A stretch of 62,724 nucleotides of DNA from Bacteroidota bacterium (GTDB taxonomy: Bacteria; Bacteroidota; Bacteroidia; UKL13-3). The notes below the pieces were generated by a model. That model was given only the letters and a program-made list of their open reading frames with translations. It was not told the origin of the DNA and ran no database searches. Where the stretch lies: the NCBI GenBank assembly GCA_947492885.1, contig CANLPK010000006.1, positions 1 through 62,724 on the forward strand, read 5' to 3'. Of this stretch, positions 17,490 to 27,626 are shown piece by piece. Within the stretch, counting starts at the first letter, position 1, and each line of letters begins with the position of its first letter. The position numbers were made by a program, and so were the translations under genes.

Positions 17490-18694
17490 AAGGCCTTCTC
17501 TCTTTTTCCTAACCAAAAAAATCCCAAGGCAGTAATTAGGCTAAGCACCATAAATACTTCAAACATGGTGTCGAAGCCATATCGGCTAGCAATGCCCAAA
17601 CCTAGCATGGGAGCTGCAATATTAGCCAATCCATAAGAGATTGAATACAACGCAGAATATTGTCCTTGCCTTTCTTTGTCGGCCCTAGAAAGCGAGTAAT
17701 TCATCATGAATGGCATCGCAAAAATTTCAGAGAAGGTAATGATGAGCGTATACATGATGGCCCATATCATGAGTCCCTGACCGAGTTGTAAAAACAAAAA
17801 GGAGATGGGAATACAAACTACACCAGCGATGATGAACGGGAAAATTTTCTGCTTCTTTTCCAAAAATGCGATGAAAGGCATTTCTATAATTACTACTAAT
17901 AATCCGTTTAATGCAAGCAGTAGTCCAATGGTGCCTTCATCATAATGGCTCACCGTATTGAAGTATTGCGGAATGCTTGCGAATAATTGAAAGAAGCAGA
18001 TGCCGTAGAAAGCTACTAGCACAATAAATGTAAGGTAGGTTGTATCGCGATAAGCGGAAGTGCTCGAATCGTTCAAAACCACGGAAGGTGTATCCTTTGG
18101 AGCATTTTCCTGTTGTGGTAAATAGCTGTATAGCATCCATGCTGCTGCCATGCTTGTGAGTGCATCCACTATAAAGAGCCATTTATAACCCAAGTAAAAT
18201 GCAATGAATCCGCCGGCTGCAGGCCCTACCGAGAATCCTAAATTCACAGCGAGTCGCACCAAGGATACAGAGCGTGTTCTGTTTTCTGGAGTGCTAAAAA
18301 GTGATATGGCTTTTGAATTAGCCGGTCGAAATATATCGGCAGTAAAAGCATATACAAAAATCACTAGTGAAATGGTGAGAGGTGTAGTCGCCAATAACAT
18401 CAATAGTAAAATTCCACCGCTACCTAGCAGCGACCAAATCATGATATCGAAATAGCTCCTTCTGTCGGTGAGCCATCCTCCAGCATAAGAGCCGAGTACA
18501 CTTCCAATGCCATAGAAACTCATGGCAATGCCTGCATCGCCAATACTAAAATGCAATTCTTTGGTAAGATAAAGTGAAGTGAAAAGTAAAACCATCGAAC
18601 CGCTTCTGTTAATGAACATAGCCACCGAGAGTATCCAAACATTCTTTTGAATATTGGCAAATGAATCGCGATATAAATGAAACAGGCGGGTCAT
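17486..18694 (-). CDS. MFS transporter (drug-exporter-like)
   Basis: With the ATG at 18694 this is a 402-residue, 12-helix major facilitator protein; an upstream ATG at 18721 would add nine residues that look non-coding. The cytoplasmic loop between helices 2 and 3 has the MFS signature 'GSYAGGWLTDRRSYF', and helix 5 has 'NLGFSVGPAAGGFIA', resembling motif C of antiporters of the DHA family. It should export small molecules by proton antiport; the substrate is not readable. It sits alone between convergent regulator and divergent-oriented cargo genes. Confidence 0.9.
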   Translation of the reverse strand: MTRLFHLYRDSFANIQKNVWILSVAMFINRSGSMVLLFTSLYLTKELHFSIGDAGIAMSFYGIGSVLGSYAGGWLTDRRSYFDIMIWSLLGSGGILLLMLLATTPLTISLVIFVYAFTADIFRPANSKAISLFSTPENRTRSVSLVRLAVNLGFSVGPAAGGFIAFYLGYKWLFIVDALTSMAAAWMLYSYLPQQENAPKDTPSVVLNDSSTSAYRDTTYLTFIVLVAFYGICFFQLFASIPQYFNTVSHYDEGTIGLLLALNGLLVVIIEMPFIAFLEKKQKIFPFIIAGVVCIPISFLFLQLGQGLMIWAIMYTLIITFSEIFAMPFMMNYSLSRADKERQGQYSALYSISYGLANIAAPMLGLGIASRYGFDTMFEVFMVLSLITALGFFWLGKREKAF

Positions 18695-18784
18695 GGGAGG
18701 GCTGCAAAGGTAAGACTGCACACCTAAAGAATGCGACTAAAAAAGTAAATAGAAAATAAACTGACGAATCTTTTACGAAGATTT

Positions 18785-21700
18785 TTATTCCTTCACAAAT
18801 TTCATTGTTGGATAATTGCCAATTTGAATCATATAAACCCCTGCCGAGAGCGCGCTAATGTCTAATGACGTGAAACGCTCACTGATATTGCCTTTTAGTA
18901 AGGTCTTTCCGAGTAGGTCATATACACTGAAACTCATTAACACCGTTGGTGATTGAGGTACTTCAAGCGTTAATTTCTTATTCGCCGGATTAGGATAAAT
19001 CAATGGCAACGATACTTTAGGTGTTGAATTTATTCCAAAGGCATTACCACAAGGCGCATACGTTGCCGCGCCAGCCGATCCTCGCTTACAATACGATTTG
19101 TAGTTATTCGCCAAATGATATTGAGTTGAATCTTTAATGAGTTCTAAAGTATAACCTATACCATTAGCCAGCGAATCCCACGGTTTGAACGAACTATATT
19201 TCCCTACTTGTAATACATGATTCTGTTCGTCGTACACAGTCAGCTCATGCACACCCCCACTGAGATTTAAATTTGGGAAAAGCAATTTATTATCAATAAA
19301 CGAATGGTATTTATTGAAAGCAATGGTGTCTGAACATAGCACCAAATAAGAGTTTGGAGAGAGTGGCTTTGCTAGTGTTAAGCTTTGAAAGGTATCGCCT
19401 GAACGTAATGTGATTTTAGAAATGCTGGTGCTGATATTGCTATTGAAATATAGCTCCAGCCATTTGCCATCATTGGCGACAGTTTGTGAAGCATAATTTA
19501 TTTCACTAATAATTACAGGATCGATACATGGTACATAAGCTGCCCCTGGAGAACCCATGAAACAACCCGCTTGCCAATGGTTTGTGCTCGTTTGTAGCAC
19601 ACGAGTTCCATTGCTCTCTAATGTTTTTCCTCTGCCATGGGTAGTCCAAGGCCATGTGTCATCATTGGCATAAAAGGCCTTACAAGACATCATGCCCGAA
19701 TAGTCGAGTAATATTATAGAATCACTGCTCTTGCTCAGGCTGAGAGGTAAGAGGCTGTAGTTATTCATGCCAGGATACACCGCATGGAACTTTGCCGTAT
19801 CGATAGTCCATACCCAATAGCTATTGGCTTGAATACTTAAATTATCAATGACCCAATATTCACCAGTAGCATTCAATACCACCCAGTTTTTCAGATTCAA
19901 CGCTTGATTCTGATTATTGTGTAATTCAATCCAAACGCCACTATTATTAAATGTATCCGACTGATAATTTATTTCACTGAAGGTGATATTGGCATTGAGT
20001 GCCGGACTGCAAGGTGTTAGTCGTTGGGTGCCAGGAGAACCTTTGAAACAGCCTATAGTCCATATTTTAGGGTCGATTTGAAGCAGAGAATCATGAATTA
20101 ATTCTAATGTGTATCCTTGTCCTCTGGCCGTTTCCAGGCCAATTAATGTGGGGTTGTATCGAACCGTACTTTTCAATACTTTATTTTGAAAGATAGTAAT
20201 GGTATTCGCGATGGTATCGAGTTTAAAATTGCTACTTCTAACATTCGAGATGAATGGATGTTGATTTCTAAAACGGATTGAATCACTTGCTATCACAAGG
20301 TAGTTTCCTGCACCAATGCTTGTATTTATTTTTAAGGAATCGTTTTGATTAAAGTAAAATACATAGTTACTGAGATTGATTACTGCCGTTCCCGAGTTTT
20401 TTAATTCGAGCCAAGTGCCTGAATTAGCCAAGTTGCCAGGGTTATAATTGATTTCGGAAATGATGAGTGCAGATTTGCTACATGCGCTGAAAGGCGCTCC
20501 AGGAGAGCCATTCAAGCAGCCGACATTCCAAGCAGCCGCAGTAATACTGTTTTTTGAAGTATCTATTTTTTCTAAAGTATAACCACCACCATTGGCTCCT
20601 TGTGCCCAAGTGGTATCATTACTAAAAAATGCCTTACATGCCTGAAACCCTCGAGGGTCGTATATCTTGATTGAATCGCTTGTCGTATTGTACAAGTTAT
20701 TCGGGATGAATAGGAATTTGAAGACTGATGGATATTGATTTTTGAATTTGACAGAATCGGTTATTAAAACCAAATAGTCATTCCCCCCAATAATAGTGTT
20801 TGATGGGAAAAGGATATTCTTCTTTAGGTCGGAAGCGGTTAAATACCAGCCTGAAACATCTTGTGGCGTTGTGCTTCGATTGTGTAATTCTATCCAGAAT
20901 CCACTATTGCTATGTGCTTCCGAACGATAATTAATTTCACTTATAGTTAAATTAGAATTCAATGAAGGAGTGCAAGGCAAACTTGCTGCACTGCCCGGAG
21001 AACCCCCAAAGCAGCGGGTTGCGAAGCTGCTTGCGTAAAATATGTTTGCCGAGTCGTTAGTTGCTTCTAGGGTATAGCCATTGCCCGCGGCACGAATAGG
21101 AAACGGAAGGGTATCCAAATATTGAACATTTAGCCATTGCACTGCGGTATCAAAGAGTTGAATGATTTCGTTTTTGTTGCTGAATGTTGGTGTATTTGAA
21201 AAGCGCATTCCGCTAATGAAAGGGTTGGCTGTTACAAATCGCACGGAGTCGTAGGAGACGCCTAAATACTGACCGGGGAGCAAATTGGTATTCTTTGGAA
21301 AGGTGTATTTTGTGGTATCGCCTGACTTTCGGAAATAATAGTGATTGAGATTTAAACTAATAGTATCAGTATTTTTCAACTCTAGCCAAAATCCTTGATC
21401 GAAGGCACTCGACGATTTATAATTTATTTCACTGATCATCAAAGGCGCTCTATCGCATTTCGAATAAGGCAATCCGGGAGAGCCTTCGAAGCAACCATCG
21501 AAATAGTTAGATGTTATATTTAAGTTGCTAGTGTCGAATTTAAGTTCCCTTGTCTTTCCTAATCCAAAGGCCTCTGAACCCATTGCTGCATTGAGTTGGT
21601 AGCTCATGCGAATAAATACATTGCCGTTAAAATCCTTAAATATCAAGGAGTCGGAGCTTGCGTTAAACTTCCATTTATTCAAAACATAGAAGCCGCCCAT

Positions 21701-24700
21701 TCCAGGATGTTTCTTCTTAAATTTTGCGGTATCGTTACATAATATAAGATATTCATTTTTTCGAATGATGGTTCCTTCTTTTATTTTATAGGCTGTATCA
21801 CTACTGTTGTTATGCGATAATTGAAAGTCGGTAAGGTCTAGGTCAAGCGTATCATAATTATGCAATTCAATCCAGCCCCCATCATCCTTATAAGTTGGAG
21901 GTTTGGTATTTAATTCACTCACACTCACTCTAGCGGTGAGTCCAGGGTTACAAGCCTTGTGATAACGCTGCCCCGGACTACCAAACAAGCAACCGATGGT
22001 CCAGTTGGAGCCCAAATCACATTGGATGGTGTCGTTGCGTAACTCAATGGTATAGCCAGTTCCGTTAGCTCCATTAGGCCATGGTGCGGCGGTATCTGTA
22101 TAATAAATATTTTGATAAAGGATATTTGTATTGGTATAGAGTCGAATAGCGTCACTCTTATTACTTAGTCCGAAATTGAAATTTCCAATTCGGTTTTTTA
22201 TTGTTGAATGAAATGACTTAAACTTCGCGGTATCAGCGCAAACAATATAGTAATCATTCGCTGGAATAGTGAAGTTGGATGGAAACGTAAACAGATGTAA
22301 ATTGTCATCATCTTTAAATACGTAACCACCAATATTTTTAGGTGCATTGCTATTGTTTTTAATTTCGAACCAATCGCCAGTATTGTGACTTGCAGCAGCA
22401 GTGTAGTTAATTTCAGTAACATTCACATCTTGAATACATCGCCCATAAGCCCTCCCAGGAGAGCCCCAGAGGCAGCCATCGAACCAGTTATAGGGTGAAT
22501 TGTAATTGCCATTAACACCATAGTGCTCTAAGGTTTTTCCACCTCCATTTGCCCCTTGAGGCCATGGTGGATCGGCACTGTAAACGAAATTAAAAATAGG
22601 GTAGGAGGTAATATCATAGAGTGTTATTTTACCGCCCAAGTTATTCAAGCTAAACCCTAAGTTGCCAACTCTGTTTTTTACTTCAGGATATAATAATTTG
22701 AATTTGTTGGTATCTTCACAAAGCACAACATAACTGAATCCTGGAATAATGATATTGCCAAACTTCTTCGAATTCGCGCCGCCATTCGCTGTAATCATGA
22801 AGTTGTTTAAATTAATATTACCCGATGAATTATTATACAACTCAATCCAGTTGCCAGCATCGAAATTTTTATCCGAATTATAATTCACTTCAGTAATAAA
22901 CAGCCTGTTGGAGTATACCGATTCGAAGCATGGACTATGCCATCCGGGCATATAAAGGTTAAGCCATGATGTGCGACCTCGATACCAGTTTTTCATTAAA
23001 TTGGTTTCTTGTGAGTATGCGTTACTCACATGGCCATTATACAAATCGGTACCAAGGATAGGCCATTTTGTAAAGTGACGTAACTGAGGCACATCAAGAT
23101 ATGCAGCCACCGAATCGATATAATTATTTACATTATAAGGAGATAATACTGAGTAGTATAATTTTGTCCATCTACATCGCAATTGGTCGCGATAATAGTT
23201 TTCAGTATTGAGTTGGTCGAACCACCACATCGTATTATTTGCGGTACAACCACACCAGCCATTGGTGTCGTTGGTATTGCAAAAGCTAGCATTGCCGAGG
23301 CTATAGTTAAAATCCCAGATTGGGCCCATCACTAATTTCCCGCCTTCCGAATTCCTACTTTTAAAGAAGTAGGTACTTGCCCGATATGCATCCACATTAT
23401 GTGTGATTTCGTTCAGGATGAAAAAATCAATAAAAGAACCTACATCGATATACTTACGGTAACCAGTGGTAATATTACTCATTCCTGTACTCAACAGGTT
23501 TTGCTCAAAAGAGTCGATGAAGTATTCTACATAGTTGCGCTGGGCTTGGGTAATATCGGTTCCATTGGGGTCGGAAGTTTGGAAGCGAATGCTTTTCGCC
23601 ACCGAATTATAGAGTGTGATATGCGAGTTCCATGTTCCCAAACCAGCATCGGCATTCCAATCAACCTTGAAAATATAACCACCAGTAAGGGAGTCACCTG
23701 CATTATGATTGGGTTTTATCTGAGTAACGGCAACCCTGTTTTTGTCAATTTTCACCTTTTCCATCATCACATATACCCCAATATAAACCGTATCCAGAAA
23801 GGCTTCTACAAAGCGGCAACGAGGAGCCCACCAACCCATTTTGCGCGCTAAGTCGTACATCATAGCATTACGCATCAAGGTTTTATCATTATAAGGAGCA
23901 TAAAGAATGAAGTCACTCTCTTTAGGAAAACCAAGAATTTTCACATTATCGGGCAGGGAGAGAGAGTCGAAGGTGGTAATTCCATACGATTTCTGTGCAA
24001 AGTTCAATGATGATGCTCCATGCAATTCAACGCCCGCTTTGCCATAATAGTCGTTGGCCGAGTCGGGTAAGTGATTTTGATCGCTTCCATTGTCAATGAT
24101 ACGCATCACCATTGTTTTCTTAGGTTCATTCACAATGGTAACACCTTTGGCCACAATTTGAAGGATGGGCAAATGGCTATAGAATGGGGGTTTGAACCAA
24201 CTCGGGTTTTGGCTATAGTTGGTGCCACTGGCATTCATCCCTGCCATTAAGTAAGGGAGTGCACTTAAATCGTTATCGGTGCCGCTGGTGGCATAGTTGT
24301 GGACTTGAATACAGAGTACATTATTTCCGTTTTTAACCATGGCTTTCATCACCGATTTGGCGATAAAGAAATACTCCGCATTCAGGTTTTGATAGAGATG
24401 TGCCTCGTGAGGCGCCGTGGCAGCCGTAGTATAAATTGGGATAACACCCGTTGTTCCTAAATTCTTTCGAGCTACTTCTACATTGTTGATATAGGCTACG
24501 AAGCCATCGTCATAATCGATACTCAATAGCAATTCGGTGATGGTTGAGGTGTCGCTAACAACAAAGGTCTTGCGCATATAGAGGCTCTGGCAAGCGGTAA
24601 GGATGGTTGCATCATCGTTATCACCGTAGCCAATACCCCCGTTACCTGCACTCCAGCTGGCATCACTAAAAGTGGCTCTTCTCCAATTGGAGTCCGGCTC

Positions 24701-24847
24701 GCTATTGCCCACAAAGTATCGCCATTGCTGACTCCCATTCAAAATGGTTTCGAAATGGTGAACGGTATTCGAGTAAAAGTAGGGGCCTTGAGCTATTGCC
24801 CAATGACCCACAAAAAAAAGCAAAATAGCAACGTAGCGTTTTCTCAT
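18785..24847 (-). CDS. giant CotH-kinase / lamin-tail-domain T9SS cargo protein
   Basis: This is a 2020-residue secreted protein. Signal peptide 'MRKRYVAILLFFVGHWAIAQ' is followed by a beta-sandwich region (about 30-210). A CotH-type kinase-like domain spans about 220-630, with 'GVYVMMEKVKIDKNRV', 'GGYIFKVDW', 'DFFILNEITHNVDAYRAS' and 'MGPIWDFNYSLG'. Eight lamin-tail domains then run in tandem (about 660-1910). Each opens with a strand like 'ISEINY', continues 'GxWxELxN', and closes with 'GCxxGSPG' and a Cys. A T9SS type A sorting domain ends the protein ('LIYPNPANKKLTLEV', 'YDLLGKTL', 'LSAGVYMIQIG'). CotH domains in spore coats phosphorylate proteins; activity here is inferred. The paired Cys at each repeat end may form disulfides outside the cell. 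It is divergent from mreB, with a 242-base shared upstream region. Confidence 0.93.
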   Translation of the reverse strand: MRKRYVAILLFFVGHWAIAQGPYFYSNTVHHFETILNGSQQWRYFVGNSEPDSNWRRATFSDASWSAGNGGIGYGDNDDATILTACQSLYMRKTFVVSDTSTITELLLSIDYDDGFVAYINNVEVARKNLGTTGVIPIYTTAATAPHEAHLYQNLNAEYFFIAKSVMKAMVKNGNNVLCIQVHNYATSGTDNDLSALPYLMAGMNASGTNYSQNPSWFKPPFYSHLPILQIVAKGVTIVNEPKKTMVMRIIDNGSDQNHLPDSANDYYGKAGVELHGASSLNFAQKSYGITTFDSLSLPDNVKILGFPKESDFILYAPYNDKTLMRNAMMYDLARKMGWWAPRCRFVEAFLDTVYIGVYVMMEKVKIDKNRVAVTQIKPNHNAGDSLTGGYIFKVDWNADAGLGTWNSHITLYNSVAKSIRFQTSDPNGTDITQAQRNYVEYFIDSFEQNLLSTGMSNITTGYRKYIDVGSFIDFFILNEITHNVDAYRASTYFFKSRNSEGGKLVMGPIWDFNYSLGNASFCNTNDTNGWCGCTANNTMWWFDQLNTENYYRDQLRCRWTKLYYSVLSPYNVNNYIDSVAAYLDVPQLRHFTKWPILGTDLYNGHVSNAYSQETNLMKNWYRGRTSWLNLYMPGWHSPCFESVYSNRLFITEVNYNSDKNFDAGNWIELYNNSSGNINLNNFMITANGGANSKKFGNIIIPGFSYVVLCEDTNKFKLLYPEVKNRVGNLGFSLNNLGGKITLYDITSYPIFNFVYSADPPWPQGANGGGKTLEHYGVNGNYNSPYNWFDGCLWGSPGRAYGRCIQDVNVTEINYTAAASHNTGDWFEIKNNSNAPKNIGGYVFKDDDNLHLFTFPSNFTIPANDYYIVCADTAKFKSFHSTIKNRIGNFNFGLSNKSDAIRLYTNTNILYQNIYYTDTAAPWPNGANGTGYTIELRNDTIQCDLGSNWTIGCLFGSPGQRYHKACNPGLTARVSVSELNTKPPTYKDDGGWIELHNYDTLDLDLTDFQLSHNNSSDTAYKIKEGTIIRKNEYLILCNDTAKFKKKHPGMGGFYVLNKWKFNASSDSLIFKDFNGNVFIRMSYQLNAAMGSEAFGLGKTRELKFDTSNLNITSNYFDGCFEGSPGLPYSKCDRAPLMISEINYKSSSAFDQGFWLELKNTDTISLNLNHYYFRKSGDTTKYTFPKNTNLLPGQYLGVSYDSVRFVTANPFISGMRFSNTPTFSNKNEIIQLFDTAVQWLNVQYLDTLPFPIRAAGNGYTLEATNDSANIFYASSFATRCFGGSPGSAASLPCTPSLNSNLTISEINYRSEAHSNSGFWIELHNRSTTPQDVSGWYLTASDLKKNILFPSNTIIGGNDYLVLITDSVKFKNQYPSVFKFLFIPNNLYNTTSDSIKIYDPRGFQACKAFFSNDTTWAQGANGGGYTLEKIDTSKNSITAAAWNVGCLNGSPGAPFSACSKSALIISEINYNPGNLANSGTWLELKNSGTAVINLSNYVFYFNQNDSLKINTSIGAGNYLVIASDSIRFRNQHPFISNVRSSNFKLDTIANTITIFQNKVLKSTVRYNPTLIGLETARGQGYTLELIHDSLLQIDPKIWTIGCFKGSPGTQRLTPCSPALNANITFSEINYQSDTFNNSGVWIELHNNQNQALNLKNWVVLNATGEYWVIDNLSIQANSYWVWTIDTAKFHAVYPGMNNYSLLPLSLSKSSDSIILLDYSGMMSCKAFYANDDTWPWTTHGRGKTLESNGTRVLQTSTNHWQAGCFMGSPGAAYVPCIDPVIISEINYASQTVANDGKWLELYFNSNISTSISKITLRSGDTFQSLTLAKPLSPNSYLVLCSDTIAFNKYHSFIDNKLLFPNLNLSGGVHELTVYDEQNHVLQVGKYSSFKPWDSLANGIGYTLELIKDSTQYHLANNYKSYCKRGSAGAATYAPCGNAFGINSTPKVSLPLIYPNPANKKLTLEVPQSPTVLMSFSVYDLLGKTLLKGNISERFTSLDISALSAGVYMIQIGNYPTMKFVKE

Positions 24848-25015
24848 TCAAAGAAATGTTTTCACAATAATACCACTTAATCTTTAGAATAAGGCACCAA
24901 AAGTCTCAGGCTTTTGTCATAATTAGTCTACAATTTTGTCTTCTTTTCAAACCTTTGATTAACCCAAAACAAGGGCATTTTTCGCGGGTAACGCAAACGC
25001 TAAAAATCCCAATAT

Positions 25016-25023
25016 TAAATTTG
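25016..25023 (+). promoter_or_regulatory. possible -7 element of the mreB operon
   Basis: TAAATTTG fits TAnnTTTG and lies 67 bases before the mreB ATG. A clear TTTG at the proper distance upstream is not present, so support is partial. Confidence 0.4.
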
Positions 25024-25089
25024 TGATTGCGTAAATCGTTTAATAAATTCGCAGTGCATTAGATAAATGCCCTTTCGACACAATTTTTC

Positions 25090-26112
25090 ATGGGAATATT
25101 TAATTTTTTAACACAGGAGCTGGCTATTGATTTAGGTACAGCGAATACTTTAATTATTTTTAAAGATAAGGTAGTGGTCGATGAGCCATCTATCATTGCA
25201 AAAAACAGAACCACTGGCGAAGTTGTTGCTATTGGTAATCAAGCCATGCAGATGCATGGAAAGACCCATGATGAAATTCGAACCATTCGCCCTTTGAAAG
25301 ATGGTGTGATTGCCGATTTTCAAGCTGCAGAAGAAATGATTAAGGGGATGATTAAAATGATTAACCCCGGTCGTAGAATGTTTCCACCACAATTGCGAAT
25401 GGTAATTTGCATTCCAAGTGGTATCACTGAAGTAGAAAAAAGAGCGGTTAGAGATAGCGCCGAAAAGGCCGGAGGAAAAGAAGTATATATGATTCATGAG
25501 CCCATGGCGGCTGCAATCGGTATTGGTATCGATGTAAGCGAACCCAAAGGAAATATGATTATTGATATCGGTGGAGGTACTACAGAAATTGCTGTAATTG
25601 CCTTGAGTGGTATTGTTTGCGATCAATCAATACGTGTTGCGGGTGATGAATTCACCGATGATATTATTGAGTACATGCGTCGCCAGCACAATCTTTTGTT
25701 GGGAGAACGCTCTGCCGAACGTATCAAAATTGAAGTAGGCTCTGCGCTTACGGAACTCGAAAAACCACCTTCTGATTATGCTGTGAATGGTCGCGACTTA
25801 ATGACAGGGGTTCCTAAGCAAGTAACTGTTTCTTACAGCGAAATTGCACAATGCCTCGATAAGTCGATTTCGAAAATTGAAGAAGCAATTTTACGTGCAT
25901 TGGAATTAACTCCTCCTGAATTATCTGCAGATATCTACCAAACAGGCTTATACCTCACCGGTGGTGGTGCATTGATTCGCGGACTCGACAAACGTATTGC
26001 TCAGAAAACAAAACTCCCTGTGTATGTTGCCGAAGATCCATTGCGCGCTGTAGTGCGAGGTACAGGTATTGCCTTGAAAAATATTGCCACCTTCAAATTC
26101 TTAATGCAATAA
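25090..26112 (+). CDS. mreB: rod-shape-determining actin homologue MreB
   Basis: This 340-residue protein is the normal length for MreB. The phosphate-1 loop 'LAIDLGTANTLI' is near residue 15. The connect/phosphate-2 region 'MIIDIGGGTTEIAVIALSG' is near 157-175, and the adenosine motif 'LTGGGALIRGLD' near 290. It forms membrane-associated ATP-bound filaments that organise lateral-wall peptidoglycan synthesis. It is the first gene of mreB-mreC-mreD-mrdA; a 160-base gap separates it from mreC, longer than the other gaps, so an extra promoter or processing site could exist there, though I see no clear motif. Confidence 0.98.
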   Translation: MGIFNFLTQELAIDLGTANTLIIFKDKVVVDEPSIIAKNRTTGEVVAIGNQAMQMHGKTHDEIRTIRPLKDGVIADFQAAEEMIKGMIKMINPGRRMFPPQLRMVICIPSGITEVEKRAVRDSAEKAGGKEVYMIHEPMAAAIGIGIDVSEPKGNMIIDIGGGTTEIAVIALSGIVCDQSIRVAGDEFTDDIIEYMRRQHNLLLGERSAERIKIEVGSALTELEKPPSDYAVNGRDLMTGVPKQVTVSYSEIAQCLDKSISKIEEAILRALELTPPELSADIYQTGLYLTGGGALIRGLDKRIAQKTKLPVYVAEDPLRAVVRGTGIALKNIATFKFLMQ

Positions 26113-26272
26113 GTAATTCTTAATTTATTCGGTACATCTATCGATTTTAAAATGCTACCTAAGAAATTGTTAGCCGAATTAGATTATAGTCCAATGACTC
26201 GTTAGAAGATTTTAAATAGATTCGTGTAATTACCTCTCAAACAATCACCAACACTCGCTTCTAAATCAACCC

Positions 26273-27103
26273 ATGCAACAGTTTTTTTATTTCTTCATAC
26301 GATTTAAAATCTTTTGGGTGTTCTTTATCTTTGAGGTGATTTCATTGGTATTGGTTTATAATAATAGTCCTTTTCATAAAGCGAGTTTTATCAATACGGC
26401 CAATAGCTTCACAGGAGGTATATATAATTCAGCGAATAAAATCACTTCGTATTTTCATCTCCGACAAATTAACGATAGTGTGATGGCCGAAAATGCGAGG
26501 TTGTACAATAATCTTTATCGTGCCGATTCTCTTACCCATCATTCGGATACCATTAATTTCAAAGATTCAACAAACAAATATATCGGTCGTTATGTTTACA
26601 CCGCAGCAGATGTAATTAGTAATTCAACATCTAATCGGAATAACTACCTTATGCTCAATGTGGGGGCTGCCGATGGTATTACCAAACAAAGTGGTGTAGT
26701 TTGTAACGAAGGAGTGGTGGGAATTGTATATGATGTAAGTGAGCATTTTTGTACCGTGATTTCGTTGCTTAATAGCAATGCTCATATTAGCGCGAAAATT
26801 GATAGCAGCAATAATTCGGGCACCTTAATGTGGAATGGCAAAAGCCCATTGTTAGCTCAAATAGATGATATCAATAAACATGTCAAAGTAGTGCCAGGAC
26901 AAACAATTTCAACCAGTGGATTGAATTATATTTTCCCTGGTAATATAAAAATAGGAACGGTGTTGGAGTCAAGTATCGATGGCAATACCAATCGTATCAG
27001 TATCCGCCTTTCTACGCCATTTGAAACACTATATAAAGTTTATGTAGTTCGTAATTTGGATTATGAAGAGCAACAAAATTTATTAAATAGTATAAAACAG
27101 TAA
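26273..27103 (+). CDS. mreC: rod-shape-determining protein MreC
   Basis: This 276-residue bitopic protein has a single N-terminal membrane helix (about 8-30, 'FKIFWVFFIFEVISLVLVY'), a predicted coiled coil (about 60-95), and the periplasmic beta-barrel domains of MreC. Those carry the family-typical 'NYLMLNVGAADGITKQSGVV' residues and 'ISTSGLNYIFPGNIKIGTV'. It links MreB/MreD to PBP2 and activates the transpeptidase. The gene is followed by mreD after 2 bases. Length and order are normal for the phylum. Confidence 0.95.
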   Translation: MQQFFYFFIRFKIFWVFFIFEVISLVLVYNNSPFHKASFINTANSFTGGIYNSANKITSYFHLRQINDSVMAENARLYNNLYRADSLTHHSDTINFKDSTNKYIGRYVYTAADVISNSTSNRNNYLMLNVGAADGITKQSGVVCNEGVVGIVYDVSEHFCTVISLLNSNAHISAKIDSSNNSGTLMWNGKSPLLAQIDDINKHVKVVPGQTISTSGLNYIFPGNIKIGTVLESSIDGNTNRISIRLSTPFETLYKVYVVRNLDYEEQQNLLNSIKQ

Positions 27104-27105
27104 CC

Positions 27106-27624
27106 GTGTACCGCGATATAATTTATCAAGCATTGCGCTTTGTTTTTTTGGTGATACTTCAAGTATTTGTCATCAATCAAATGTTGCAATACAATTTGAT
27201 AAATCCATTCGTATATCCATTATTCATTTTGCTCCTGCCAGTAAATACCTCCTTCTTCTTGGTATTACTCTTGAGCTTTGCTGTTGGAATTACGGTCGAC
27301 TTATTACAATTCACATCTGGCATCCATGCTTCAGCCACGGTGTTCATGGGCTTTCTTCGTATCTACTTTTTAAAGGCTTCTTTAAGCAAAGAAAATTTCG
27401 AAAAGAATATTAAGCCAGATATCCGTGATAAAGGCTTGGCTTGGTTTTCTGTATATGCCATTGTTTTGCTTTTTGCACATCATTTGGTTTTATATTTCTT
27501 AGAGGTGAATACTTTCCGTGAATTCTTCTTCACAATTCTAAAAACAAGCCTTAGTGCGCTCGCATCATTGCTTCTTGTGATTCTTATAGAATATCTATTG
27601 ATGCCTACTTCCAAAAAACAATAG
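27106..27624 (+). CDS. mreD: rod-shape-determining membrane protein MreD
   Basis: This 172-residue, very hydrophobic protein has five or six membrane helices and the MreD-like segment 'FAVGITVDLLQFTSGIHASA'. The start is a GTG two bases after the mreC stop; it is the only start that keeps the first membrane helix. Identification rests largely on position between mreC and mrdA and on topology, since MreD diverges strongly. The next gene starts 2 bases after its stop. Confidence 0.92.
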   Translation: MYRDIIYQALRFVFLVILQVFVINQMLQYNLINPFVYPLFILLLPVNTSFFLVLLLSFAVGITVDLLQFTSGIHASATVFMGFLRIYFLKASLSKENFEKNIKPDIRDKGLAWFSVYAIVLLFAHHLVLYFLEVNTFREFFFTILKTSLSALASLLLVILIEYLLMPTSKKQ

Positions 27625-27626
27625 CC

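Noticed and set aside
23399-23851. Plus-strand frame of about 150 codons inside the CotH gene
   Set aside because: It is antisense to a clear CotH-domain coding region and shows no domain of its own.
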